Below are positions 48,326 through 59,871 of a DNA stretch of 64,000 bases, in pieces. The DNA is taken from assembly GCA_003255025.1 (NCBI GenBank), contig QANY01000230.1, positions 947,466 through 1,011,465 of the forward strand, in the 5' to 3' direction. Position 1 is the first letter of the stretch. Each line of letters begins with the position of its first letter. Both the position numbers and the translations under genes were made by a program. This DNA is from Datisca glomerata. Its lineage: Eukaryota; Streptophyta; Magnoliopsida; Cucurbitales; Datiscaceae. The notes under the pieces are model-generated. The model saw only the letters and a program-made list of their open reading frames with translations, did not search any database and was not told where the DNA came from.

Positions 48326-48369
48326 CTGTGTGTGTGTGTGTGTGTGAGTGAGTGAGAGAGAGAGAGAGG

Positions 48370-48406
<37 letters not shown>

Positions 48407-48701
48407 TGAGAGAGAGAGAGAGAGAGTTAGCGAGAGCGAGAGCGAGAGAGAGAGAGAGCAAGAGGGAGGAAGAGAGATAGAGAGAGAGGAAGAGTGAGGG
48501 GGAGAGAGGGGGAGAAAGAGAGAGAGAGGGAAACAGAGAGATTGAGAGAGAGAGAAAATGTGAGAGAGGGAGATCGAGAGGGAACGAGAGAGGGAGAAAG
48601 GGAGAGAGAGATAGAGAGAAAGGGAGAGCCGGTGTGTGAAAGAGAGAGAGAGATAGAGAGATAGCTAGAGAGTGTGTGTGTGTGTGTGTGTGAGAGTATG
48701 A

Positions 48702-48733
<32 letters not shown>

Positions 48734-48820
48734 TAAAGTGCGTTATATTTATATATCGTGTGAGTGTGTGAGTGTGTGTGTGTGTTTGTGTGTATGTGTG
48801 AGCGTGATAAAGTGCGATAC

Positions 48821-48823
<3 letters not shown>

Positions 48824-48851
<28 letters not shown>

Positions 48852-49000
48852 TAAAGCACGATACATATATATATATATATATATNNNNNNNNNNNNNNNN
48901 NNNNNNNNNNNNNNNNNNNNNNNNNNNNNNNNNNNNNNNNNNNNNNNNNNNNNNNNNNNNNNNNNNNNNNNNNNNNNNNNNNNNNNNNNNNNNNNNNNNN

Positions 49001-49020
<20 letters not shown>
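48824..49020. repeat. (AT)n tracts flanking an assembly gap
   Basis: (AT)n runs lie at about 48,824-48,836 and 48,865-48,884, followed by 116 undetermined bases at 48,885-49,000, then (AT)n again at 49,001-49,020. Both sides of the gap continue into (GA)n. The gap therefore sits inside a self-complementary dinucleotide tract, and the true length of the tract is unknown. Confidence 0.95.
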
Positions 49021-49038
<18 letters not shown>

Positions 49039-49703
49039 TGAGTGAGTGAGAGTGAGAGATGGAGAATGAAAGTGAGAGAGTGAAAGAGAGAGGGAGAGAG
49101 GACAGGAGAGAGGATAGGAGAGAGAAATATAAGGGTAGAGGGAGAGATAGAAATTGGGGATCGGGAGAGAGTTAGAGTGTGTGTGTTTGTATGAAAGAGA
49201 GAGTGAGACAAAAAGAGTAATATAAAGAGAGATGGGGAGAAAGACGGGAGAAAGAGTGAGAGAGGGAGATAGAGAGAAAGAGAGAGGGAAGGTGAGAGAG
49301 AGGGAGAGCGGAGCGAGAGAGAGGGAGATAGAGAGGGAGAAAGAGAGAGGGAGATAGAGAAGGAGCGAGAGAGAGGGGGAGATAGAGGAAGAGAGGGAGA
49401 AAGAGAAAGACAGATAGTGATAGAGAGAGGGGGAGAGATAAAGGAAGAGAGAGAGAGAGGAACAGAGGGAGAAAGAGAGAAATTTGGGGGAGAGAGAAAG
49501 AGAAAGATAATGAGCGAGATAGAGGGAGAGAAAGAGAGAGTGAGAACGAGAGAGAGAGAACGAGAGACAGAGAGAGAGTAAGAGAGAGTGGGGGAGAGAG
49601 AGGGGAGAGAGAGGGGAGAGAGGATGAGAGGAAGGGTGCGGGAGAGAGGGAGACAGAGACAAGGAGAGATAGAGAAAGAGACAGAGGAACAGAGAAAGAC
49701 AAG

Positions 49704-49740
<37 letters not shown>

Positions 49741-50337
49741 AAATAGTGAGAGAGAGAAAGTGAGAGAGAGAGAATGAGAGAGAGAAATAGCAAGAGAGAG
49801 GTGTGTGTGAGTGTGGGGCCGCAGGCTCGCACGCGCATTTGTGTGTGTGTGTAAGAGAGAGAGAGAGACAGAGAGGGAGAAGGATAGAGAGAGTGGGAGA
49901 GAGATAGAGAGAGGGAGAGTGAGGGGGAGATAGAGGTGAGAAAGGAAGGAGATAGAGGGAAAAAGAGGGAGATAGAGAGAGCGATTGAGTTAGAGAACGA
50001 AGGTGAGAGAGGGAGAGAAGAGCGAGAGAGAGGAAGAAAGAGAGGGAGTGGGAGAGAGGGAGAGGGAGAGAGAGATAGACATAGAGAGAAAGGGAGAGTG
50101 GGAGAGAGAGATAGAGATAGAGAGAAAGGGAGAGTGGGAGAAAGAGAGCGAGAGAGAGCCAGAGGGCCAGAGAGAGAGGGGGTGAGAGGGCTAGAGAGGG
50201 AGAGAGAGGAGGGGTGAGAGTGTGCGAGAGAGAGAGCCAGAGAAATGGAGAGAGAGAGAGAGAGATACAAAGAGAGGGAGAGTGAGGGGAAGAGAGAGGG
50301 GAGAGATAGAGCTAGATTAAAAGATAGAGAGAGATAA

Positions 50338-50400
50338 AGCGAGGGAGAGGAAGAGAGAGAGGGCGAGGGAGAGGAAGAGAGAGAGGGCGAGGGAGAGAGA
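50338..50400. repeat. 24-bp tandem repeat, about 2.6 copies
   Basis: The unit CGAGGGAGAGGAAGAGAGAG plus four further bases starts at 50,340, 50,364 and 50,388. A second local repeat follows at about 50,436 and 50,477 (GAGATCGAGAGAGGGAGAG, about 42 bp apart). Confidence 0.85.
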
Positions 50401-50980
50401 GCTAGTTAGAGAGAGAATGTGAGAGAGGGAGAGAGAGATCGAGAGAGGGAGAGAGAATAGGAGAGAGGGAGAGGGAGATCGAGAGAGAGAGAGAGAATAG
50501 GAGAGAGGGAGAGGGAGAAATAGACAAAGAGAGAGAGAAAGAGAGTGAGAGAGAGGGAGAGAGAGGTAGAGAGAGACGGAGAGAGACAAAGAGATTGAGT
50601 TGGAGAGAATGAGTGAGAGAGGGGGAGAGAAAGAGAGGGAAAGATAGAGGAGGATAGAGGAAGATTGAGAGAATGAGATAGAAGTATTGATAGAGAGAGG
50701 GAATGAGAGAACGAGAGGGAGAGATAGAGGAACATAGAGAGGAACAGAGGCAGAGAGAGAAATTAGGGGGGAGAGAGAGAAAGATAAAGAGCGAGATAGA
50801 TAGAGAAAGAGAGAGGGGATAGAAAATGAGAGAGAGAGAGAGAGATATATAAAGAAATAGTGAGACGGAGAGAGAGAGGGAGGTAGAGTGAATGAGAGAG
50901 AGAGAGAGATGGGGAGAGATGAAGAGAGTGGGAGAGAGGTAGAGCGAGTGGGAGACAGAGGAGAGAGAGAAATAGCAAGA

Positions 50981-51016
<36 letters not shown>

Positions 51017-51072
51017 TAGAGAGAGAGTGAGAGAGCGAGAAGGATAGAGAGAGAAATAGCAAGAGAGAGAGA

Positions 51073-51110
<38 letters not shown>

Positions 51111-51799
51111 AGGATAGAGAGAGTGGGAGAGAGATAGAGAGAGGGAGAGGGAGGGGGAGACGGAGGTGAGAAAGGGGGGAGAAAGAGGCAAAAAGAGGGA
51201 GACAAAGAGAGAGGTAGAGTTAGAGAAAGAAGGTGAGAGAAGGAGAGAAGAGCGAAAGAGAGGGAGAGAGAGAGATAGAGAGAAAGAGAGAGTGGTAGAA
51301 AGAGAGCATGAGAGAGCCAGAGAGAGGGTGTGAGAGCGACAGAGGGGGAGAGAGAGGGGGAAGAGTGAGTGAGAGAGAGAACCAGAGAAAGGGGGAGAGA
51401 GAGACAGAGGGAGAGAGAGACAGAGGGAGAGAGGGAGAGGGAGAGAGAGAGAGAGAGAGACAAAGAGAGGGAGATCGAGGGGGAGAGAGAAGGGAGAGAG
51501 GGGGAGTAGAGAGAGCTAGATAGAAAGATAGAGATACAGAGATAAAGCAAGAGAGAGGGACATAAGGGCGAGGGAGAGGAAGAGAGAGAGGGAGAGAGAG
51601 ATTGAGATAGAGAGAATGAGAGGGAAAGATAGAGGCAGGGAGAGAGAGAGAAATACAGATAGCAGGAGAGAGGAAGAGAACGAGAGGGAGAGATAGAGGA
51701 ATAGAGAGAGGAACAGAGGGAGAGGGAGAAATTATGGCGAGAGAGAGTGAGAACGAGAGAGAACGAGAAACAGAGGGTAAGAGAGTGAGAGAAAGAGTG

Positions 51800-51806
51800 A
51801 GGGATA

Positions 51807-51840
<34 letters not shown>

Positions 51841-51850
51841 NTAAATAGAG
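51800..51850. repeat. (AT)n tract with a single undetermined base
   Basis: About 30 bp of (AT)n from about 51,810, with one N at 51,841, then TAAATAGAGAG. The N lies in the tract itself and probably reflects unresolved repeat length rather than a true variant. Confidence 0.9.
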
Positions 51851-51879
51851 AGCGAGAGAGAGATAGCGAGATAGAGAGA

Positions 51880-52215
51880 ATGAGAGAGAGAAATAGCGAG
51901 AGAGAGAGAGAGAGGGAGAGAGGGAGAAAGATGGAAAGAGCGGGAGAGAGATGGAGAGAGAGGTAGAACGACGGGGAGAAAGAGGGGAGAGATTGGGGTG
52001 AAAGAGGAAGACAGAGGAAGACAGAGAGAGGTAGAGAGAGAAACAAGGTGAGAGAGGGAGAGAAGAATGAGAGAGAGGGAGAGAGAGAGAAAGAGAGAGT
52101 GAGAAAAAGAGAGCGAGAGAGAGCGAGAGAGCAACAGAGAAAGAGAGAGGGAGATAGCTTGAGTGAGAGAGAGGGGGAGAGTGGGCGAGAGAGAGAGGGT
52201 GTGGCTGCGAGAGAG
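51880..52215. repeat. GA-block segmental duplication, copy 1 (partner 52,430-52,800)
   Basis: Shared rare words establish the match: GGTAGAACGACGGGGAGAA at 51,962 and 52,520, AAAGAGGAAGACAGAG, GAGAAACAAGGTGAG, GTGAGAAAAAGAGAGCGAG and GGGAGATAGCTTGAGT (52,150; GATATCTTGAGT at 52,731). The offset drifts from 558 to 580 bp because of small indels in GA runs. Confidence 0.88.
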
Positions 52216-52429
52216 GGAGAGAGAGAAAAGAGAGAGAGGGAAGAGTGAGAGAGAGAGAACGAGAGAAAGGGAGAGAGGGGGGATCGGGAGAAGGAGAGGG
52301 AGAGTGAGAGAGAGAGAGAGGAAGAGATAGAGAGAGATAGATAGATGTAAAGTGAGAGTGAGAGAGAAAGACGGAAAGATAGAGAGAGAGAGAAAGAGAG
52401 AGAGCGAGAGAGAACGAGAGAGAGAGAGA

Positions 52430-52800
52430 TAGCGAGAGAGAATGAGAGAGAAATAGCGAGAGAGAGAGAGAGGGAGAGAGGGAGAAAGATGGAAAGAGTG
52501 GGAGAGAGATGGATAGAGAGGTAGAACGACGGGGAGAAGGAGGGGAGAGAGAGGGGTGTGAAAGAGGAAGACAGAGAGAGGTAGAGAGAGAAACAAGGTG
52601 AGTGAGGGAGAGAAGAATGAGAGAGAGGGAGAGAGAGGGAGCAGGAGAGAGGGAAAGGGAGAGAGAGAGATAGAGAGAGTGAGAAAAAGAGAGCGAGACA
52701 GACTGAGAGAGCAACACAGAAAGAGAGAGGGAGATATCTTGAGTTAGAGAGAGGGGGGAGTGAGCGAGAGAGAGAGGGTGTGGGTGCGAGAGAGGGGGGA
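52430..52800. repeat. GA-block segmental duplication, copy 2
   Basis: Partner of 51,880-52,215, in the same orientation. At its right end a 45-bp unit (GAGAGGGTGTGGGTGCGAGA as landmark) repeats at 52,776 and 52,821, extending the copy into a short tandem array to about 52,850. Confidence 0.87.
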
Positions 52801-54668
52801 GAGTGAGCGAGAGAGAGAGAGGGTGTGGGTGCGAGAGAGGGGGGAGAGTGAGCAGAGAGAGAGGGGAGAGTGAGAACGAGAGAAAGGGAGAGAGAGGGAG
52901 GAGGGATCGGGAGAGGGAGAGTGAGAGAGAGAGGAAGAGATAGAGAGAGATAGATAGATATAAAGAGAGAGTGAGAGAGAAAGAGGGAAAGATAGAGAGA
53001 GAAAGAGAGAGAGCGAGAGAGAATGTGAGAAAGAAAGAGAGATAGGGATAGAGAGAGTGCGTGTAAGAATGAGAGAGAGAGAGATAATGAGAGAGAGAGA
53101 GATGGAGGGAGGGCAAAAGAAAGAGAAGGGGTGAGAGAGGGGGAGAAAGAGTGAAAGAGATAGAGAGAAAGAGAGAGTGGGAGAGAGAGCCCGAGGGAGG
53201 AGAGAGAGGGAGAGGGAGAGAGCGGGACAGAAAGGGAGAGGGCGGAGACATAGAAAGATAGAGAGAGAAGGCAAGAAAGAGAGGGAGAGTGAGAGTGAGA
53301 GTGTAAGATAGAGAGAGAATGAGAGAGAGGGCTAGAGAGAGTGAGACATAGAGAACGAGAGAGAGAGAGAGTAAGTGAGCGGGCAAGAGAATGAGAGAGA
53401 GAGAGAGAAAGAGATAGAGAGGGGGAGGTTGAGAGAGGTAGAGCGAGTTATAGAAAATGGGGATAGAGAGAGTTAGAGAGTGTGTGTGAGAGAGAGGGAG
53501 AGAGAAATGAAGAATGATATTGAGAGAGAGAAAGAGAGAGTGAGAGTGAGAGAGAGAGAATGAGAGAGTGTGTGAGAGAGATGGAGAGAGGATAGGAGAG
53601 AGAGGGGGAGAGAGAGGATGAGCGAGGGAGAGTGGGAGTTAGAGAGAGCGAGAGAGAGAGAATGAGAGAGAGAGAGCAAGAGAGAGAGGAAGAGAATGAG
53701 AGAGTGAGAGAGAGAGATAGCGAGAGAGAGAGGAAGAGAGTGGAAGAGAGATAGAGAGAGATGGAGAGCGAAGGGGAGAGAGTGCAGGAGAAAGAGAGAG
53801 GGAGACAGAGAGAGGGATATAGAGAGAGAAGGTGACATAGGGAGAGAAGAGCGAGAGAGAAGGAGTTAGCGAGGGAAAGAGAGAGGGAGAGAGAGTGTGT
53901 GTGTGTGAGCGAGTGATAGAAAATGGGAATAGAGAGAGATAGTGTGTGTAAGAATGAGAGAGAGGGAGAGATAATGAGAGAGAGGGGGTGAGAGAGGGAG
54001 ATAGAGAGGGAATGAGATAGGGAGACATAGAGAGAGAGAAGGAGAGAGAGGGAGATAGAGAGGGAATGAGAGAGGGAGAGGGAGAGATAGAGAGATAACT
54101 AGATAGAGAGAGTGTGTGAGAGCGAGAGAGAGAGAGAGGGAGACCAAGGGAGAGAGTGAGCGAGAGAGTGAATGAGAGAGAGGGTGAGAGAGGGGGAGAG
54201 AAACAAAGAGAGAGTGATAGAGTGAGGGAGAGAGTGAGAGAGAGAGTGAGAGAGAAAGAGAGATTGAGAGTGCGAGGGGGAGAGAGAGAGGAGGTGAAAG
54301 AGAAAGAGAGGAGACAGAGAGAGAAGGTGAGAGAGAGGGAGAGAAGACCGAGAGAGTGGGAGAGGGAGAATTAGGGTGTGAGATAAAGAGAGGGAGAAGG
54401 CTAGATAGAGTGAGAGATAGAGAGCGAGAGAGATAGAAAGAGAGAGAGAGCTAGATAGAGAGAGTGTGAGACTGAGTAAGACAGTGGGAGAGAGAGAGAG
54501 AGAGAGAGAGAAAGAAAGAGAGTGAGAGGGGGAGAGAGGGGGGAGAGAGAGATAGTGTGTGCACGCCTGTGTGTGTGAGAGAGAGTGAGAGAAAGAGATA
54601 GATTCATATAGAGGGAGAGTGAGAGAAAGAGAGAGAGGGGAAGAGAAAGAGAGGGAGAGAGAGAGAGA

Positions 54669-54733
54669 GTGTGTGTGTGTGTGTGTGTGTGTGGGCGCGC
54701 GCGTCCACGCGCGCGCGTGTGTGTGTGTGTGTG
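54669..54733. repeat. Alternating purine-pyrimidine tract with perfect GC inverted repeat
   Basis: A (GT)n run leads into GGGCGCGCGCGTCCACGCGC and back to (GT)n, all alternating purine-pyrimidine apart from the centre and the GGG entry. The arms GCGCGCGCGT (54,695-54,704) and ACGCGCGCGC (54,707-54,716) are perfectly complementary around a CC spacer. It is the most GC-rich spot in the block. Such sequence is known to favour Z-DNA or hairpin extrusion; that it does so here is inference. Confidence 0.9.
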
Positions 54734-55870
54734 AGAGAGATTGCCAGAGCGAGAGAGAGAGGGAGATAGGGAGAGAGAAAGGGGAGAAATAGATAGAGAG
54801 GGAGAGCGGGGGGGAGAGAAAGTGGGGAAATAGAGAGAGGGAAACAGAGAGAGAGAATGAGAAAATAGGTGAGAGAGGGAGAGAAGAGAGAGAGAGGGAG
54901 ATAGAGAAGGAACGAGAGAGAGGGAGAGGGAGAGAACGAGATAGAGAAAAAGAGAGAGCGAGTGAGTGAAAGAGAGAGAGAGAGAGAGATAGAGAGAGAG
55001 GAAGAGAGAGGGAGAGAGATAGATGGAGGGAAATCATGGGGGAGAGAAGGGAGAAAGAGAGGACGAGAGATGGGGAGAGAGAGACAGAGAGAGCAAGAGA
55101 GAGAGAGCGAGAAAGAGAGGGAGAGTGAGTGAGAGAGAGAGAGCGAAAAGAGAGAGATAGGGGCGGAGAATGAGAGAGAGGGATACAGAATGAGAAAATG
55201 AGATAGCGAGGGGGCGAGAGAGAGGGAGAATGAGGTGGAGTGAAACGAGAGAGAGAGAGAAGGGGGAGAAAGAGTAAATGAGGGAAATAGAGAGAGATGG
55301 AGAGAGAAAGAAGGTTAGAAAGAGGGAGAGCAGATCGAGATAGAGGGAGATAGAGAAAGAGAGAGAGGTAGAGAGAGGGAGAGAATGGGAGAGAGAGATA
55401 GCGAGAGAGAGAGATCATGAGAGAAGGAGAAAGATAGAGAGAGGGAGAGCGAGGAGGAGAGAGACAGGAGAGAGAGTGGGGGAGAAAGAGAGAGGGAGAC
55501 AGAGAGAGGGAGATAGAGTGAAAGAGACAGAAAGAAGGTGTAAAAGAGAGAGAAGAGCGAGAAAGAGGGAGATAGAGAGGGAATGAGAGAGGGGGAGAAG
55601 GAACGAGAGAGAGGGAGAGGGAGAGAGAGAGAGAGATAGAGATAAAGAGAGGGTGAGAGAATGAAAGAGAGAGAGGGGGAGAGAGAGAAAGAGAGAGTGC
55701 GAGAGAGAGATAGAGATAGAGAGAGTATGCGGAAGTAAGAAGGGACAGAGAGGGAGAGAGGATGAGAGAGAGAGTGCGGACAGAATGGGAGAGAGAGAGA
55801 GAAAGAGATAGACAAGATATATATAGAGAGAGAGAGACAAATAGTGAGAGAATGAGAGAGAGAGAGAGTG

Positions 55871-55923
<53 letters not shown>

Positions 55924-56745
55924 AGGAGACAGAGAGAATGAGAGAGAGAGAGAGAGAGACAAAGAGAGAGGGAGAGGGATAGAGAGAGGGAGAGCGAGGG
56001 GGAGATAGAGGGGAGAGAGTGGGGGAGAAGAGAGAGAAGGAGACAGAGAGATAGAGAAAATGAGAAAAAGTGAGAGAGAAGAGGGAGGGAGGGAGAGAGA
56101 TAGAGAGAGAAGGAGGGGGAGAGGGTGAGTGAAAGATAGAGAGAGAAAGAGATAGAGTGTGTGTGTGTGTGTAAGAGAGAGAGATAGAGAGGAGAGATAT
56201 ATAGAGAGAGACGGAGACAGAGAGAGGTAGAGAGAGAAAGAAGGTGAGTGAGGAAGAGAAGAGTGAGAGAGATGGAGAGAGAGGGAGCGAGGGAAAGGGA
56301 GAGGGAGAGAGAGATCGAGAGAATGAGAGAGTGAGAGAAAGAGAGTGTGAGAGAGCGAGAGAACAAAAGAGAGAGAGAGAGATAGAGTTAAATAGATTGA
56401 GAGAGACGGTGTGAGAGTGAGAGAGAGGGTGTGAGAGTGAGAGAGCGAGCGAGAGAGAGAGGGAGAGAGAGAGAGAGAGAGATAGAGGGAAGAGAGTGAG
56501 TGAGAGAGAGAGAATGAGAGAAAGGGAGAGAGAGGGAGAGTTAGTGTGTGAGATAGAGAGATAGAGAAAGTAAGAGAAGGGGCTAGTGATAGAGAGCAAG
56601 AGAAACACTGAGAGTGAGAGAGAGAGAGAGAGCTATAAAGAGAGCGAGTGATAGAACGAGAAAGAGGGGGGTAGAGAGAGATAGAAATTGGGGATAGAGA
56701 GAGTTAGTGAGTGTGTGTGTGTGAGAGAGAGAAAGAGAGAGATAA

Positions 56746-56777
<32 letters not shown>

Positions 56778-57776
56778 TGAGTGAGTAAGAGCGAGAGAGA
56801 CAGAGAGAGGGAGAGAGAGAGGGAGGGAGGATAGGAGAGAAAGAAAGATTGGGTAGAGGGAGAGATAGAAATTGGGTATAGAGAGAGTTAGTGTGTGTGT
56901 CAGAGAGTGAGAGAAAGAGAGAGTGAGAATGAGAGAGAGAGCGAAAGAGGGAGAGTGTGCGTGAGAGTGAGAGGGAGAGAGCATAAGAGACAGAGAGATA
57001 AAGACAGAGAGGGAAGGGGTGAGAGAGAGATTGAGAGGAAGAGAGATTGAGAGAGATAGATAGACGGAAAGCTAGGGGAGAGAGAGAGAAGGGGAGAGCG
57101 AGGGGGAGAGAGACGGGAGAGAGAGAAGCGGGAGAAAGAGTGAGACAGGGAGATAGAGAGAGATAGAAAGGGAGAGAAAGAAGGCGAGATAGGGGGAGAG
57201 CAGAGCGACAGAGAGGGAGATAGAGAAAGAGAGAGAGGGGGAGAATGAGAGAGAGAGAGATAGCGAGAGAGAGAGAGCAAGAGAGAGGCAGAAAGATAGA
57301 GATATAGGGACAGCGAGGTGGAGAGAAAGAGAGTGGGAGACTGAGAGAGATAGAGTGAGAGAGAGAAAGAAAGTGAAAGAGGGAGAGAAGAGTGAGAGAG
57401 AGGGAGATATAGAGGGAACGAGTGATAGGGAAAGGGACAGAGAGAGATAGAGATAAAGAGAGAGTGCGTGAGACAGAGAGAGATTAAGTGAGAGAGCGAG
57501 ATAGGGAGAGTGAGAGAGGGAGAGAGAGACAGAGTGAGAGAGAGATAACGAGTAGGAGGGGGAGAAAGAGAAAGTGAGTTAGCTAGATGGAGAGAGTGTG
57601 TGTGTGTGAGAGCGAGAAAGAGAGAGTGTGAGAGAGAGAGAAGTGGAATAGAGAGGGAGAGAGTGAGCGAGAGAGGGAATGAGAGAATGGGAAAGAGAGA
57701 GAGGGGGAGAGAAAGAGAGAAGGAAATAGTGAGCGAATGAGAGAGAGAAATGGCGAGAGAGAAAGAGAGAGAGGGG

Positions 57777-57819
<43 letters not shown>

Positions 57820-57834
57820 GGAGAGAGATAGAGA

Positions 57835-58080
57835 GAGCTATATAGAAAGAGAAAGAGTGTGAGAGTGAGAGAGAAAGAGAGTAAGAGAGTGAGTGGGGAG
57901 AGAGTGGGAGAGTCAGGGAGAGAGAATGAGAGGGAGAGAGATGGAGATAGTGTATGTGGGTGTGTGGATGTGAGAGAGAGGGAGATAGAAAGATATTGAG
58001 GGAGAGAGTGAGAGAGAGAAAGAGAGAGAAAGTTAGAGTGAGAGAGAGAGGGAAAGGGTAGCGATAGAGGGAAAGCGAGG
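57835..58080. repeat. GA-block duplication, copy 1 (partner 58,521-58,760)
   Basis: GCTATATAGAAAGAGAAAGA starts at 57,837 and at 58,523 (offset 686 bp). Both copies continue through GAGAAAGAGAGTAAGAGAG, GTGGGAGAGTC, a G-rich GTGGGTGTG stretch and GATAGA words to GAGAAAGTTAGAG or its equivalent. Confidence 0.85.
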
Positions 58081-58144
58081 GGGAGAGAGAGGACGAGAGA
58101 AGGAGAGAGAGAGAGAGATCAAGTGTGAGGGGGAGATAGAGAGA

Positions 58145-58145
<1 letters not shown>

Positions 58146-58193
<48 letters not shown>
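58146..58193. repeat. (TG)n microsatellite
   Basis: An uninterrupted TG run of about 24 units between GAGAGAA and AGTGAGTGAG. It is one of the cleanest dinucleotide tracts in the block. Confidence 0.95.
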
Positions 58194-58195
<2 letters not shown>

Positions 58196-58520
58196 TGAGT
58201 GAGAGAGAGGGAGAGAGAAAGATAGATAGAGGAGAGAGAGAGTGAGAGAGAAAGAGAGAGAGAGCGAGGGAGAGTGAGAGAGAGGCAGAGAGAATGAGAG
58301 AGAGATAGCCAGGGGAGAGAGACATGAGAGAGAGAGAGAGGAGGAAGATAGAGAGAGAAGGAGAGCGAGGGGGAGAGAGATGGGAGAGAGAGGGGGAGAG
58401 AGATGGGAGAGAGAGGGGGAGAAAGGGTGAGAGAGGGAGACAGAGAGAAAGATAGAAAGAGAGAGTGAGATAGCGCAAAAGATAGAAAGAGAGAGAAAGA
58501 GAGAAAGTTATAGAAAGAGT

Positions 58521-58760
58521 GAGCTATATAGAAAGAGAAAGAGTGTGATAGTGAGAGAGAAAGAGAGTAAGAGAGAGAGTGGGGGGAGAGTGGGAGAGTC
58601 TGGGAGAGAAAATGAGAGAGTGAAAGAGAGAGACAGTGAGTGTGGGGGGGTGGGTGTGAGAGAGAAAGGGATAGATAGATATAGTGGGAGAGAGTTAGAG
58701 AGAGAAAGAGAGAGATAAAGAAAGGGATAGAGAGGGAGAGCGAGGGGAGAGAGAGGAGAG
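58521..58760. repeat. GA-block duplication, copy 2
   Basis: Partner of 57,835-58,080, same orientation. It differs by indels in GA runs and by a longer G run (GTGTGGGGGGGTGGGTGTG near 58,640). Confidence 0.85.
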
Positions 58761-59065
58761 GGAGAGATAGAGTGTGAGTGAGAGAAAGAGATAACGAGAG
58801 AGAGTGTGTATGTGTGTGTGAGAGAAAGAGAGATAGAGAGAGAGAAATAGTGAGAGAGAGAGCGAGAGAGAGTGTGTGTGTGTGTGAGAGAGAGAGATAG
58901 AGAGAGACAGAGAGAGAGGGAGAGGCAGGGAGAGAGATCGATAGATATAGAGGGATAGAGCGATAGAGAGAGAGGGAGAGGGAGGGAGAGAGAGGGTGAG
59001 CGAGGGGGAAAGAGAGATAGCGAGAGTGAGAGAGCGAGAGGGAGAGAGGGAGAGAGAGAGAGAGA

Positions 59066-59066
<1 letters not shown>

Positions 59067-59096
<30 letters not shown>

Positions 59097-59167
59097 TGTG
59101 TGTGTGTGTGTGTTTGTGTGTGTGCGTGTGTGTGTGGGTGCGTGCGTGCGTGTGTGTGTGTGTTTGT

Positions 59168-59236
<69 letters not shown>
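59067..59236. repeat. Long interrupted (TG)n tract
   Basis: About 170 bp of TG repeats with regular interruptions (GGG, TTTG, GCGTG, GAG) in the first 110 bp and an almost pure run in the last 65 bp. It is the longest GT tract in the window and is bordered by (GA)n on both sides. Confidence 0.95.
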
Positions 59237-59238
<2 letters not shown>

Positions 59239-59757
59239 TGAGTGAGAGAGATAGCAAGAGAGAGAGAGATAGGGAGACAAAGAGATAGAGAGAGAGAAAG
59301 AGAGAGATAGAAAGAGTGAGGGAGAGATATAAATAGAGGGAGAGGGAGAGCGAGGGGGAGAGACACGAGAGAGAGGAGGGGGAGAAAAAGGGAGAGGGAG
59401 ATAGAGTGAGAGAGTTAGAGAGAGAAGTAAGGTGAGGGAGGGAGAGAAGAGCGAGAGAGAGGGAGATAGAGAGGGAGAGGGAAAGAGAGCGATAGAGATA
59501 AAGAGAGAGAGAGAGATATAGAGAGAGTGAGAGAGAAAGAGAGAGATAAAGAGAGAGTGTGAGAGAGAGAGAGAGAGCTAGATAGAGAGTGTGTGTGGGA
59601 GCGAAAAAGAGAGAGCGAGAGAGAGAGAGATAGAGAGAGAATGAGGGAGAGAGGAGATAGAGAGAGATAGAAAGAAAGAGAGAGAAGGCGAGAGAGAGGG
59701 AGAGAAGAGTGAGAGAGAGGGAGAGTGAGAGTGTGAGATAGAGAGAGAATGAGAGAG

Positions 59758-59834
59758 AGGGCTAGAGAGAGTGAGAGATAGAGAACGAGAGAGAAAGAGA
59801 GAGAGAGGGCTAGAGAGAGTGAGAGATAGAGAAC

Positions 59835-59850
<16 letters not shown>
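59758..59850. repeat. 48-bp tandem duplication
   Basis: GGGCTAGAGAGAGTGAGAGA followed by TAGAGAACGAGAG occurs at 59,759 and again at 59,807. A further copy lies near 53,329, and a relative (GGGTAGACAGAGTGAGAGA) near 62,399 and 63,848. Confidence 0.87.

Positions 59851-59871
<21 letters not shown>

Noticed and set aside
50402..53386. A 994-residue open frame on the minus strand (with similar frames of 943, 755 and 655 residues elsewhere in the GA block)
   Set aside because: The translation is almost only Ser, Leu, Pro and Phe because CT-rich repeats lack stop codons in several frames at once. No domain, no codon-like pattern, overlapping open frames on the same strand, and one frame runs through the assembly gap.
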